Below the pieces are notes generated by a model. That model searched no databases. It worked only from the letters and a program-made list of their open reading frames with translations, and had not been told where the DNA came from. A DNA stretch of 64,000 bases from Symsagittifera roscoffensis (Eukaryota > Xenacoelomorpha > Acoela > Convolutidae): contig NC_087063.1 of the NCBI RefSeq assembly GCF_963678635.1, positions 48,743,220 through 48,807,219 on the forward strand. The letters run 5' to 3'. Position 1 is the stretch's first letter. Each line of letters starts with the position of its first letter. The position numbers and the translations under genes are program-made. This document shows positions 45,419 to 56,837 of this stretch, one piece after another.

Positions 45419-46160
45419 TTGAATCCACCAAACATAACAGCTCAATCACTACCTCCTCCATTTATAACAACTGAAGTAATATATAAATACGACAGATACA
45501 CTAAAACACAATTGGATATATCACATTTTATAACCCATACTCCGCATTATCGTACACATGTATATTTTAAAGATATTTACATTTCAACAAATTCTTCTTC
45601 TAATTTTTTCCGAACAACATACAAATCCATCCCCTCGTACAGGACCTCAGGATTTTCTAGTAACATACTATGATTGTGAAGAAAACGAACAAAAAACACT
45701 ACACAAATACGCTATAAATCAAGTAACACAATGGGAATCAGAACCACAAGCTATAGAAAGCACAATTGTAATAGCAACACTATACTCAAAAGCCCGATCA
45801 ACAACATTAACAGGTTACAAGTTTACAGCAACATTTTCCAAAAAGAAAGTACACTGCTCACAAGCCTCGAACGGAAATAAAAACCGACTAGACCACGAAT
45901 CTTTCTATCAGAGTAATATAGAAAGATTACTACATCTCAACCCTCAAGATTGTAAGAATGAACTTAAACGTTTAAACTTAACACAAAACGATGGAACGAA
46001 TAGAAAACTTGTAAATTTTCAAGTTTTCCCAGACCCAGCACATCAAGCAGAACTTGAAAAACACCAAGGTCACATTAGACTAGACAAAAATTTCCCCTTT
46101 CATGGAACACACGGAAGACTGACATACGATCTACATGATAAACACTGGATACACACATAG
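45419..46160 (+). pseudogene. env-like glycoprotein, N-terminal part
   Basis: Frames 45419-45673 and 45558-46160 overlap with a shift. The second holds YYDCEENEQKTLHKYAINQV, matched in copy C at 58145-58537. Cys and Asn-X-Ser/Thr sites are scattered. It ends with FHGTHGRLTYDLHDKHW, followed by a stop. Broken. Confidence 0.6.
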
Positions 46161-46935
46161 GTATCAATGATCCTTCAAATTACAAAGCAGATACAAAAAA
46201 AAGGATATCAAGAAATAATGTTTTTGATTGGAAAATACAACTTGAAAAAGTACAACTAAAACGAGATTTAAAATACGACACAATCCTTTACCAAAGCATT
46301 AGACTCCCTTGCAAAAATTACCAAGGATATTGCGATCCTACAACACGCACAAAAGCAACCATAGTATGGTTTCCTGAAGAAATCTGCACAGTTTTCCAAG
46401 TTGCAAAAATACACGCTAGAATGATTAAATTTCACCAAAAATATTTTATTGAATCAATCCCATTTGAAAAAGTCAACCCAATTGAAAGACTAAGTACTAA
46501 CTTTAGAAACATCCATAATATCGAAAATAAATTGACACGTTTTCAAATATTTCACGAAACAGAATTTGCATGTAATACGAAAACCCACTCTACAAAACAC
46601 AGTTATCCGAAATACTTGTTGAATACGACGAAGGTTTCGACATGACCACCGGAAAAATAAAATTTGACCCCTATGCAACACATCACCTAAAAAACGAAGA
46701 TTCATCATACATCCCAGTGAACCTCCGCAAAAACACAGAAGGAAATCCTGGTGGAAGACTAGAACCATACGACAGTGAAAGTACACGTTTACAAGAACTA
46801 TCATTAATGAATAATACCTATTTTGGTGCAATACATTATGACATTCACTTAGATAAGAAATTAGACTACATAATTAGTATAATATTCCAGGAAATGTCAC
46901 TTTCTGAAATAGAAACACTCCTTCAACTATGCTAA
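46161..46935 (+). pseudogene. env-like glycoprotein, middle part
   Basis: Frames 46421-46645 and 46642-46935, with 46161-46420 in another frame. Conserved marks are GYCDPTTRTKATIVWF, ARMIKFHQKYFIESIPFE and NTYFGAIHYDIHLDKKLDY, all recovered in copies A and C. Domain function unknown. Confidence 0.6.
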
Positions 46936-47559
46936 TTAGAAAGAACACAGATTCTACAATCACTCGTATTAGTACTCAAAATATCATACGCAGGAAATTT
47001 GTTATCCGAAAATAGATCAAATTCCTTTGACTATAATGGAAACATTTTATGGTTTTATACTTGCACCAAAAAAGTATCACCACTAGATGTTTTTGAAGAC
47101 AAACGTTGTTACAAAAGAATCCCCATATTCTACAAAAATAAAGTACATTTTGTTGATACACTTTCAAGACGAACATATTTTTGGGATACCGCAGTCCCAT
47201 TTGGATCAAAAAATAGCCACAACGTCGTACAATTAAACCCTGATGAAGATAAATACTCTCTACTTACACCATACCCTACACTCAAGCAGCCACTAAAAAA
47301 GTTTTCACCAGAAAGCATTGGAGCTATCGCTCGCAACCCAAATATCGATTTACAATCAATAGGTATATATTCTAAATCCAATTTACAACATCACATTAGA
47401 ACACAACAGTTTCAAGAACTAATAACACAAATGGACACTATACAACGACAATCAATAGACCAAAATTTACGAAAACTTGCAGAACAGCAGGATTTTCAGA
47501 CCTTTACGCACAAGATTACTGCGGATATTTTAAAGACATCAAAGATTACATATGTTTAA
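46936..47559 (+). pseudogene. env-like glycoprotein, core
   Basis: 186 open codons from 46999. The order G-N-I-L-W-F-Y-T-C, then C-Y-K-R-I-P, then F-V-D-T-L-S-R and a hydrophilic helix-rich end resembles by eye the conserved core of chuvirus-like glycoproteins that some LTR elements have captured. That is a tentative family link. The end (TQMDTIQRQSIDQNLRKLAE) suggests a coiled coil before the membrane. The frame stops near 47559. Confidence 0.5.
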
Positions 47560-48075
47560 ACGGTGAAAATATCGACCACAATATATATCACCAATCAATA
47601 TCATTAGTTTTGTAAATTTGAAAAACGAAGTCTTAGCCTTTCTAGGATGGCCATATTACATCTTAGAAAGATTGACTATCTTATACGCAATGTTAATTAT
47701 ATTGGATTTCTTTTTTCATTACTAAAAGGAATTTATAACACATGCGCAATACATACACAAGTAAACAGACAAGCCAGCGTAGCACGCACAATATTTGCAG
47801 GTTTTTTTGGAATATTTTCATCGTCAATAAATAAAATCGTCCTAGATGCACAAATTAAAGAATACAATACAAAACTATCAACAAATCCCAACACTTACAA
47901 TGACTCAATTAATAACACAAACGCATTACCTGCGGCACCCCATTTGCCAAATAATCATCCATTATCTTTAGTCTCACGAAATTTTCGAAACTTAGCAATC
48001 ACAAACACCCTAAACTTAAGACCCAGCCACATACAAAGTTCATCCAACGACAGTGACACAACAACCTTCAATTGA
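47560..48075 (+). pseudogene. env-like glycoprotein, membrane anchor and tail start
   Basis: The frame 47647-48075 shows GFLFSLLKGIYNT, then ARTIFAGFFGIFSSSINKIV, a likely transmembrane or hydrophobic anchor, followed by a polar tail. Counterparts lie in copy A (about 2870-2990) and copy C (56340-56460). Confidence 0.55.
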
Positions 48076-49043
48076 CGATACATACGATTAAATCATTGAA
48101 CAGCCCCATACCACCACTTTTCAGTCTCAAAATAATCATTTTTTTAGCCCACGATGAGCAGACAAATTTGATCTTTCCACCGATCAAACTCCCACCCTGC
48201 CAACCTCCAAAATTCACTCCCGATTATCCCATTTTGCTTTTCCGCCACCTGATTCACCACAAGCGAACACATCATCCGGCATTAATTCTGACACTAACTC
48301 AGATATCACAATTTATACAACAATTTCACAATTCAATAATTCTGATATTGAAACCCCCGACGAATTCGCCGATTCAGAACCATCCCCTTCTACACATACC
48401 CCGACCAGCTCAACAACCTTTTCCAAACCCTTTTCCAACCTATACAATCCCATAGCCAACATACATCTCCCTACACTCCTTCTCAAGTAACTCCAACATT
48501 CTCCCCATTCAATGTTGAACGCTCCACCAACAACTCCCCTGATAATAATACCCAACTTTCGGAAGAACTAGATGATTTCATAACACTCCAACAACAATTG
48601 CTATCTCCCCACACCCTCACTATTCACCAGTTATCGACAACAATAACATCATCAAATCCACCAACACCCACACCAATTTCAGATTATACTCCATCATTAG
48701 CTTATTCATCCACTTCCACAGAATCATCCAACAGTACTAAACGTGCTTATAGAACCTTTAAACGTAAAATTCACAATCATCCATTCTGATACGAACCCGG
48801 AACCGCGCGAGAATATATCAATCATCCAGACCACACCAATACAACGAAATTTCTTCAAATAACTCTACCTTTATTTCCCCAATACACACTAAATCAATCA
48901 GATTTTAACCCTGAACCACGTCATTTGTAGATGAACATGTATTAATACCCACACTTCATTGGACAGCTTATTATAATTTCACTAACCCCCTTACACTACC
49001 ACTCTATAACACCACTATCGATATTGAAAGGAATAAAGACGAA
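48076..49043 (+). pseudogene. PTS-rich tail after env
   Basis: In several frames: FFSPRWADKFDLSTDQTPT, then ETPDEFADSEPSPS and further P/T/S-rich sequence, matched in copy A (1987-2845) and copy C (55249-55914). In A this continues in frame from the env tail. Broken here. Confidence 0.55.
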
Positions 49044-49955
49044 TTGTTCAGATTAACCACAGCACACGCTACACGACAATTCACATACGTAGGATATAAA
49101 AAATTACTAAAAACGTTCACTGCACCCCGCGCCAACGACTTTTCAATTGAATATTACGATCATAACATCATCAGATCTAATCAAGACCAATTTCTTGACG
49201 ACGATAAATTCGCTAATCCACAAATCACAGAAAAGTTTTTTATTAAACCATCATACATATTCACACTTAACATAATAGATAAAAAGCATGATCACAAAAT
49301 TTCAGAAGCACTATCAGACATCCAAGCATATGAATCATTTCACGAAAAATTTCAAACTTTTTTACTAACCTTTCACTTCCTGACACCAAAAGAACGCGAT
49401 TTGCACTGCTCACACGACATCATGTTGAGAACTAAGCAATCACATACTTATGCTTACTATCGCTTTATCCAAAATCATTTTCATTTACACACACCTTTAC
49501 GTCAACCCCACAACATAATTCAATTCATTATTTCCAAATACAGCTCACCGTTTTTTCTAAACTTCACGTATTGCATTAAAAATACTAACTTTCAAGGCAT
49601 CCTCCGAAATTATGATCCCATCACTCAAATGTATAAATTTTGTCCCCTCACGACGACCTTCAACGACGAAGAATCCCGACCCTTGATCATTCCACATGAA
49701 TATATTCAACCTATAGAAGTACCCACTTTAGAATTCATTCATAATACTAAATATAACCATAAAACTTATAATCTAATCGAGAACACACCTCATGAATTTG
49801 CAGTAGGCACCGAAGAACTAAAAACCATCAAAGCACTGCAATTGCTTTGGTCACTGTTGCAAACTAAAAACATAATACGCATACCAGCAAAACTACTAAC
49901 TACCTCAGACGCCATTCACGACATTTTTCCACACGGCTTTTTCCTAGATGACTAA
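49044..49955 (+). CDS. Conserved C-terminal ORF of the env module, unknown
   Basis: 303 open codons; the first codon is TTG, so the true start is upstream or it is part of a larger protein. Marks: RDLHCSHDIMLRTKQSHTYA, SPFFLNFTYCIKNTNFQGIL and EESRPLIIPHEYIQPIEVPT. Copy C (54419-54841) keeps this last stretch with about two thirds of the residues by eye, so it was under constraint. It lies beyond the env anchor and PTS tail, a place where known env elements usually have only the 3' LTR. No family recognised. Confidence 0.6.
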   Translation: MFRLTTAHATRQFTYVGYKKLLKTFTAPRANDFSIEYYDHNIIRSNQDQFLDDDKFANPQITEKFFIKPSYIFTLNIIDKKHDHKISEALSDIQAYESFHEKFQTFLLTFHFLTPKERDLHCSHDIMLRTKQSHTYAYYRFIQNHFHLHTPLRQPHNIIQFIISKYSSPFFLNFTYCIKNTNFQGILRNYDPITQMYKFCPLTTTFNDEESRPLIIPHEYIQPIEVPTLEFIHNTKYNHKTYNLIENTPHEFAVGTEELKTIKALQLLWSLLQTKNIIRIPAKLLTTSDAIHDIFPHGFFLDD

Positions 49956-51547
49956 AGGTATTTATGGATTTAATAATTTTCAAACTAACTAATTCAAAAC
50001 CAAACTAACCATTTTATTCAGTAACTTGTATTCTCTTTAGCCTTCAGATCACGATCACCTTCAAAACAAGAAAAGACAAATAAAAATATAAACTCTGTTT
50101 TCCATTTTAAACTCTATATAACCAATAGCACTGAATGATACACTAAAAGTTAATTCAAAGTAGTAAATTCATTTCTAAATTATCCCCCAAATATAGTAAA
50201 TTTCAAATACGGTGCAAATAAATTACCTTTTAATCCCAAAAGCAGTAAAATTTCACCTTAAAAGCAGGAAATTCAAACGATTGAAATGCAGTACTAACCT
50301 TTTCTATAACTTCTGTTTAAACGCACAGAAATTCTCTCCATAATCGCACAGCTCGCCCACGAAGAATTGTTTAAAATAATCAACTCAAGTTTTAAGTTTG
50401 CACTAACAACAACTCAAACAAGCAATACCAAGTTTCTACTTTTCCTTTAACGGTTGGAATGGAATCATATAATAACCAAACAAACCAACGCAGCTTACTA
50501 AACACTCTAAACCATAAACTAACAGCATGACTAAGAAAAGTAAAACCACGGTACCCAAACCGGATTAAACAAGCTTAAGACTGGATAAATTATTCTTTTG
50601 AAGACTATTACCAAGTCTAAAAAAGAAACAATAAAACACCAAAAAGTCGCAAGACAAACCCAAATCACAAACAATTTGATTTTTGAGAAAAGGACACAAC
50701 CAACGAAACAAAAGGAAAACAAAAAATAATATAACACAAAAGTAAACACAAGACAGGACCCCTTAAAAAACCAGCACGAAATCATACTCCCCTTCCTGGC
50801 CTAGCCCACCAGAGAGGACGTCCTGAGCATGCTCTATAGCCGACCTAACCCACCGTGCTACATCCAGGCTTTGTGACCACATCACTATTTTTGACAAGAG
50901 GTACTCAAGTGTGGGTAACTCTTAAAAAAACTGAACTAAAACTAAAACGCTTTTGCGAAAACAATTAATCAAAATCCTAACCAAAAAATAAAACAAACAA
51001 AATTTTATAAAATGTAAATTATAATATGCAGTACATAGATCACGAACAACCACAAGAACGAGCATCCAAAGACAAGACGAACCCATCAAACTCAACCTGC
51101 AGGATGGCTAAATACAACTCACATGCCGCTCACAATCACAGCTCATAAAGGATTTTGAATACGACCTGACTTCGCAGAAAAAGACTTCATTGAATCAGAC
51201 CAATGACCATCTCGATGTCCAAGTATACGTACAGATCCGAGTTACAAGGCATCCCCTCCAAACACGATCTTCACGCCATTCCCAAACCAGATCGAAATAC
51301 AGTTCTCCACAACGATGATAGCACAAACGATCATAGCAAGCCAACTTGAAATCAGATTGATTTCATTGAAGGTCATAGTCTTTGTCAAACGATAACTAAC
51401 AACTTCCTATCGATGACTCTAGCTTTCTGGAGCTTTCTTCTTCAAGAACAAACAGGAAATGATGCTCGTCAAAGAACAACGACCAACATCCATCCTTTAT
51501 TACAGATAGAAGATCGAAGATTCAAAACTCTGTAAACCGCGGATGGG
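49956..51547 (+). other. 3' untranslated region, copy B
   Basis: About 1.6 kb with no supported gene. A block near 50905-50960 and pieces near 51340-51430 match copy C. CGCGGATGGG just before the LTR is the nearest thing to a polypurine tract, and a similar CCCCGGATGGA precedes the copy C LTR. Confidence 0.6.
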
Positions 51548-51957
51548 TGGAACCAGGTATAAACTATATTTATTCTTTGGTTATACATTGGATATTTTAT
51601 CTCTATAAAGTATTTATTATTAACCAATCACGATCCGTCTAACTAACAATCCACTTATTTGTAAGGGCTTAAATTACTTGTAATTTCAGCACCAGAGAGG
51701 TTTGAATTTAACTTAGAAATTAGTTACCTCTCCCAGAGATCTTTAGCAATCGCAATAAGCCAGTATACTCTAGATCTATTGAGCCTAGCAGAGACTAGTT
51801 AAACACCCTGAGACTAGTAGATATAAGAGTAAGACTAGGATCGGTATTAGACTAAGAAGTTGCACGAATCTATCCGGCCGAAAATAAGATAGCGTGACGA
51901 GCAGACGGTGTACCCTATCCGAAATTACTCTATGAGTTACACCTCGAACCTAACTCA
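51548..51957 (+). repeat. 3' LTR, copy B
   Basis: 410 bp, ungapped match to 32839-33248. TATAAA at 51604-51609; palindrome at about 51666-51690 with one arm mismatch. Confidence 0.95.
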
Positions 51958-53422
51958 ATAATATCTTTTAGATGCTATAAGAATTCTGTCAAAAATCTTA
52001 GTCAAAAAGTCTAAAATTGACTGTATAAAAAACCTCACCAAGCATAAATATTCCGCATTTTCTTCCAAAAGCGGCACAAAAGCAAAGTATCTGCACAAAA
52101 CCGTTAGACATATTCACCCACAAATTGGGCGTCACAAAACTTAAAAAGGGGATTATTTCAGCTGCGTGTTTCTCATCCCATTCTGTAGCCTGCTTTAATC
52201 ACCTTTCTAAAAACTGTTTTTTATCAATTGCTGCATGTTCGCCCCTCAAAGCATAGCTCAGAAGAATAGGCTTTCTTGTTTATCTTGCTCAAGATCCTTC
52301 TAGCACCGAACAATCTGACGACAAATTTCCAATTCTTTGTCACACGCATACCATTACAGGGGTTGGTTATACGCAAAGATCATTAATCATTTAAATTTTG
52401 CATTTCAGTTCTATTTTGCCCGTCCTAATTTTTTGCGCGCAGGAATATTCAATGAACTAACAGGCAAGAAATGTCACAAAGGGATGAAATTTTGATTTAT
52501 AGCTAGACTTATCAAGAGCTTATTTCTGCAAATTTGCATTTTTTATTAGTCCCAAACAAACTCTCTAGAGCTATGAGATAGACGGGATATGGATGCTGTT
52601 CATTTCATCATTATAAAATGAAGAGGCGTTATAAGCTTGATGGATTTTCATTAAAAATAGCTTTGTAACGTAACTTGAGTTATTAAATTGAGACCTAAAA
52701 GAATACTTAGCGTCAGTCTTACCTGAAGGTTATTAAATAACACCAAAAATCCAGCCATCACATAATACACTAATTTTAGATAACTAACAAAACTGTAATG
52801 CGCGTTCCCTTTGACGTCGCTTGATCGCCATTTTGATACCCTATCATAAAAATAAAACGCCAACTTGCTCTCAATTTTCCTCCAGAAACAGCTCTACCCA
52901 CAAAAACTATTTCGGATTTACAAGTGTTAGACCTGAAAAATTATCAACCCGTAAGCAAGGAGCACCGATTGTTCCGGCCAATGTCTTAAAAAATACAACA
53001 AATAATGTTTTTTCAAATATGTGTCGTTTTCTAGTTACATCAAAAACTAATTTTACTGGAGTTAAAATTAAATTTTCAGGGCTTAAATAAAAAATTCTCG
53101 GCTTTTTGCAATAAGCCTGCTCCATGTTTTTCTTCACTCTAAATTAGCTCGACTAAAAATCAAAATTGTAACCCGTTTTTCTCAATACTGGGACAATTTT
53201 TTTGGTTTTGTATAAACCACGACTGAAACGGTTTTAATATGACAATTACACGAATCATTCCGATGATTACTTGAGGTACCTGATTTTGCGTGGAAAAAAC
53301 TAAAACACACCCGATTTTATAATTCACCCCATTTTCAATGGCTGCAACAATAAAACTTCGACAATAAAATTTTTCTCCATAGTAATATGTATATTAATAG
53401 CATTTTTTGTATCCAAATATTA
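51958..53422. other. Spacer between copies B and C, no recognised gene
   Basis: Short frames on both strands (52821-53090 plus, 52907-53137 minus) show no family signature. The sequence is less AT-rich than the satellite array and might be unique host DNA. Confidence 0.4.
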
Positions 53423-53792
53423 TGAGTTATGTATAGGTTACAGTAATCATAGAGTAATTTCTGATAAGGTACACAGTCTGCTCGTCACGCTATCGTATTT
53501 TCGGCCGGATAGATTCGTGCAACTTCTTAGCCTAATACCAATTTTAATCTTACTCTTAAATCTCCTAGACTTAATAGATCTAGTCTACACCGGTTTACGC
53601 GAGTTAGTTCCAGAATGAGAACAACTGTATTCTAAGTTTAATTCAAATTGTTCTGGTGTTGAAACTACAAGTAGTTTCAACACTTTACAAATAAATAGGT
53701 TGTTAGTTTTATGGAATTTGATTGGTTAGTATTTAATAATTATTTTATCATAATAATAACCAATTAAAAAAACTAGTTTAGATCCGGTTTCA
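53423..53792 (-). repeat. 3' LTR, copy C
   Basis: Reverse complement of the copy B LTR, about 370 bp, TGAAACC...TAACTCA on the minus strand. Shared blocks: ATCATAGAGTAATTTC-type, TCGTCACGCTATC, CGGCCGGATAGATTCGTGCA. Confidence 0.88.
53656..53683. promoter_or_regulatory. LTR palindrome, copy C
   Basis: Perfect 13-bp arms GTGTTGAAACTAC / GTAGTTTCAACAC around AA. Differs from copy B at two stem positions, both compensated. Confidence 0.8.
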
Positions 53793-54418
53793 TCCATCCG
53801 GGGTTTAGAGAGTTTTAGTTTTTTGTTTTCTTATATTCATCTGCTTTATATGTCGCCAGCATCATTTCTGTTTCGTCCTTGGAGAAGGATATCTTATCCG
53901 TCTGCTCCAGGAAGATGCAATCGTCGATATCAGTTTGTCATTCGACAACGACTGTGACCGCCAACTGTTGCTGTTGTTTCTGGAAGTCAATCTGATTCCA
54001 AAATGGTTTATTATGGTCAATTGTTCATGTTTTGTAGAGAACTGTGTTTCGGTCTCATTTAGGAGTGGCGTGAAGTTTGAGCTTGAATGCAATCCCTGGT
54101 GACTTGGATCTGTACGTGTATTTGAACATCGAGATGGCCATTGTTCTGTTGCAATGGTTTTCCTTTTCTGCGATGCCAAATCGTACTCTAAATCCATTGA
54201 ATGTAGTGACTGTAGGCAGCATGTCAGTTGGGTTTTGCCAATCCGTAGTTGGAATGTGATTGGGTTGTCAAATTCCTTGATGATCGTCTTTGCGCTGTTT
54301 GTAATCTATAAACTGCATTATATCATTTACATATAAAAATCTTTGTTAATCCTATTTTTTAGTTATGATCTTTATACTAATTTTATCGCAAAAGCGTTAT
54401 TATTTAGTTTGGTTATTT
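53793..54418 (-). other. 3' untranslated region, copy C
   Basis: Short matches to 51340-51547 and 50905-50960 of copy B; no gene. Confidence 0.5.
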
Positions 54419-55248
54419 TTAAGAGCTACTCACACTTGAGTAACTCTCATCAAAGTTAGTGTCGTGTGTGTCACAAAGCGTGTCATTGTAGCGAGTGTTA
54501 TATATGAGTTCTAGGATGGGAACTTCGACGGGCTGAAGGAATTCATGAAGGACAATTAGTGGGCGGGATTCGTCTACGTTTATGAGTTTGCTTAGTGGGC
54601 AGAAGATATACATCTGGATGATGGGGTCAAAATTTTGGAGGATGCCTTGTAGGTTAGTGTCTTTAATGCAATAGGTAAAGTTAAGGAAAAAAGGTGATGT
54701 GTGTTTTGAGTTGATGTATTGAAATATATGGTGAGGTTGTCGTGATGGTGTATTGTGAGTGTAATGACTTTGGATAAATTGATAATAAGTGTACGTATGT
54801 AAATGTTTAGTTCGTAGCATGACTTCGTGTGAACAGTGCAAATCATGTTCTTTAGTTGTGAGGAAATGAAAGGTTAGTGAAAAATGGTTGAATTTGTTAA
54901 AGTATGATTCATAAGCAGTTGTTTTGCGTAGTGCTGCAGAGATGACTTTGTCATATTTTCTATTTAAGATGTTGAGGGTGAAGGTGTATGAGGTTTAAAT
55001 GAAAAATTTTCCGGTTAATTGAGGATTAGTGTATGGATCGCCAAGTAGACAAAGTCTTCATTTGGTCGGATGATATTGTGATCGTAATAATCGATGGGGT
55101 AATTATTTGATTTTGGTGCAGTGAATTTCGTTAGTGATTCTCTGTATCCTATTTGCTTGAAATGGTGTGGGGTTAGTGCTGTTGTTAGGAGGTAGAGTAA
55201 GGGTGCTGCTTACTTCATTATTATGAGGGGTGTTATATAGTGATACTG
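54419..55248 (-). pseudogene. C-terminal ORF of the env module, copy C
   Basis: The frame 54419-54841 aligns with 49390-49770 of copy B: MHCSHEVMLRTKHLHTYTYY, SPFFLNFTYCIKDTNLQGIL, DESRPLIVLHEFLQPVEVP. Compared with B the end is replaced by an early stop after a deletion. 54842-55248 is the decayed first half. Preservation of both ends of the domain supports a real protein. Confidence 0.6.
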
Positions 55249-56051
55249 TTAATGGATTAGAAAAGTGGTAAAAAGATGTCCATGAGAGTGTGGGATATAA
55301 GACATGCTCGTTGACATAATTGGGTTTTTCATCATTGGGGTCAGAATGGAAGTATGTATATTGTGGAAAAAAGAGTAGGCATGTTTGTAGGAATTCTTTC
55401 GTATTAGTGTGAAATGGATGATTTTTATTTGAAGTGGATGTTCCTGGATTAGATAAAAATGGATTATTTGGGAATTTTCTTTTGAAGGTTCGGTATGCGC
55501 GGTTGGTACTAGAGGGGTTGATGGAGAAGTGGGGTTTTGGGATTGTGTATAAGTGGAAGAGGGGGTTGGAGTTGATGGTGGGTTAGCTGATGTTAGGGAT
55601 CGAGGGTGTTGCATTTGTTGATGTAGTGTTATGAAATTATCTAGTTCATGTGAAAGTTGTGTGTGATCTTGGTCGTTGTTATCGGATGATTCACTAGACA
55701 GAGGGGAATATGTGGGTGTGACATGTGAAATGGGAGAAGCAGGAGAAAGAGGTTCAATTTCGACTTGGGCATGGAGAGGTTGAAAGGGAGGTTGGGAAAA
55801 TGCCGATGGGCTGGGTTCGGAGTTTGCAAATTTGTCGGGTGTGTCAATATTGGAGTTGTTGGATTGGGAGATGGTGTTATATACTGTTGTGTTAGATTTA
55901 GTATCTGATTCCATGCTGGGTGAAAAGTTAGGATTAGGTGAGTGAGGTGGGGGAAAGCAAATAGTGGGATGATGGGGAGGTTGTTCTGAAGATTGGCTGG
56001 GTGGGAAATTGATCGATGGAAGGATCCGATTTGGCGGCTCATCGTGGGCAA
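55249..56051 (-). pseudogene. PTS-rich tail after env, copy C
   Basis: Frames 55249-55914 (221 codons) and 55641-56051: DTPDKFANSEPSPSAFSQPP, then P/S-rich sequence and HELDNFITLHQQMQ (LDDFITLQQQ in B). Reading the two frames shows one shift. Likely disordered. Confidence 0.6.
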
Positions 56052-56837
56052 AAAAAAAGATACTTGTTCTGAGAACGAAACTTAGAGGTATGTGGTTGTT
56101 CTATAATTTGTTCGTATGTGTCGTCTATATTTGGTTGTTGTGTTATTATATGTTGAATTGGGCTTTGTGGGTAATTTGATCTTAAAGTTATGAGATCTGA
56201 TAGGGCAAAAATTCTAAAACATCGTGGTACTAATGATAAGGGATAGTTATGGTTGAGGTTTTGTAATTGTGGTGCTGTGGGCGTTGTGTTTGTGTTGTTT
56301 CGTGATTCGTCATATGTGTTTGGTGTTGTTGATAACTTTGTATTGTATTCTTTTATTTGAGCGTCTAAAAGAATTTTTTTGATTGATGTTGAAAAGATTC
56401 CAAAAAATCCTGCGAAAAAAAATGCGTGCTACGCTTGCTTGTATATTTACTTGTGTGTGTATTGCGCATGTATTGTGGATTCCTTTTAGGAAAAAGAAAA
56501 GAAATCCAAGAAAATTAAACCTTGCCTATAAAAAAGCCAATCTTTCTAAGATGTAGTAGGGCCATCCTAGAAAAGCAAGAAGTTCGTTTTTCAAATTGAC
56601 AAAACTAAAAATATTTATTGGTGATATATCTTGTGGTCTGTATTTTTCGCCATTCAAGTAATTTTAATCTTTTATGTCTTTAAAATATCCGCTATAATCT
56701 TGTGCGTATATATCAAAAAGCCTGCTGTTTCTGCAAGTTTGCGTAGGTTTTGATCTATGGATTGTCGTTGGATTGTGTCCATTTTTGTAAGTAAATCTTA
56801 AAATTGTTGTGTGCGAATGTTATGTTGAATGTCTGAT
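56052..56837 (-). pseudogene. env membrane anchor region, copy C, broken
   Basis: Short matches to 47560-48075 of copy B, including the FFGIF-type anchor near 56395-56420. No long frame. Confidence 0.45.

Larger units (their letters stand above)
32839..51957 (+). mobile_element. Giant Ty3/gypsy-like LTR retroelement with env module, copy B (19.1 kb)
   Basis: Two 410-bp direct LTRs, both TGGAACCA...TAACTCA, bound the element. By hand I count about 21 differences between them (near 5%), so the insertion is not recent. ATAA flanks both sides (32835-32838 and 51958-51961). Internal order: PBS, leader, duplicated ORF1, a 319-codon ORF, gag capsid with zinc knuckle, low-complexity zone, protease, RT, RNase H, DD35E integrase, membrane ORF with a candidate intron, mucin-like ORF, env core, PTS-rich tail, a 303-codon ORF and a 3' untranslated region. 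Ty3/gypsy elements with env are usually much shorter. Many stops and shifts show this copy is dead. Confidence 0.93.

Noticed and set aside
50531-50785. Minus-strand 84-codon ORF in the 3' untranslated region
   Set aside because: Cys/Phe-rich low-complexity frame opposite A-rich sequence, with no counterpart seen in copy C.
53423-53792. Solo LTR
   Set aside because: Followed on the minus strand by 3' untranslated region and env sequence of the same family, so it is the 3' LTR of copy C.
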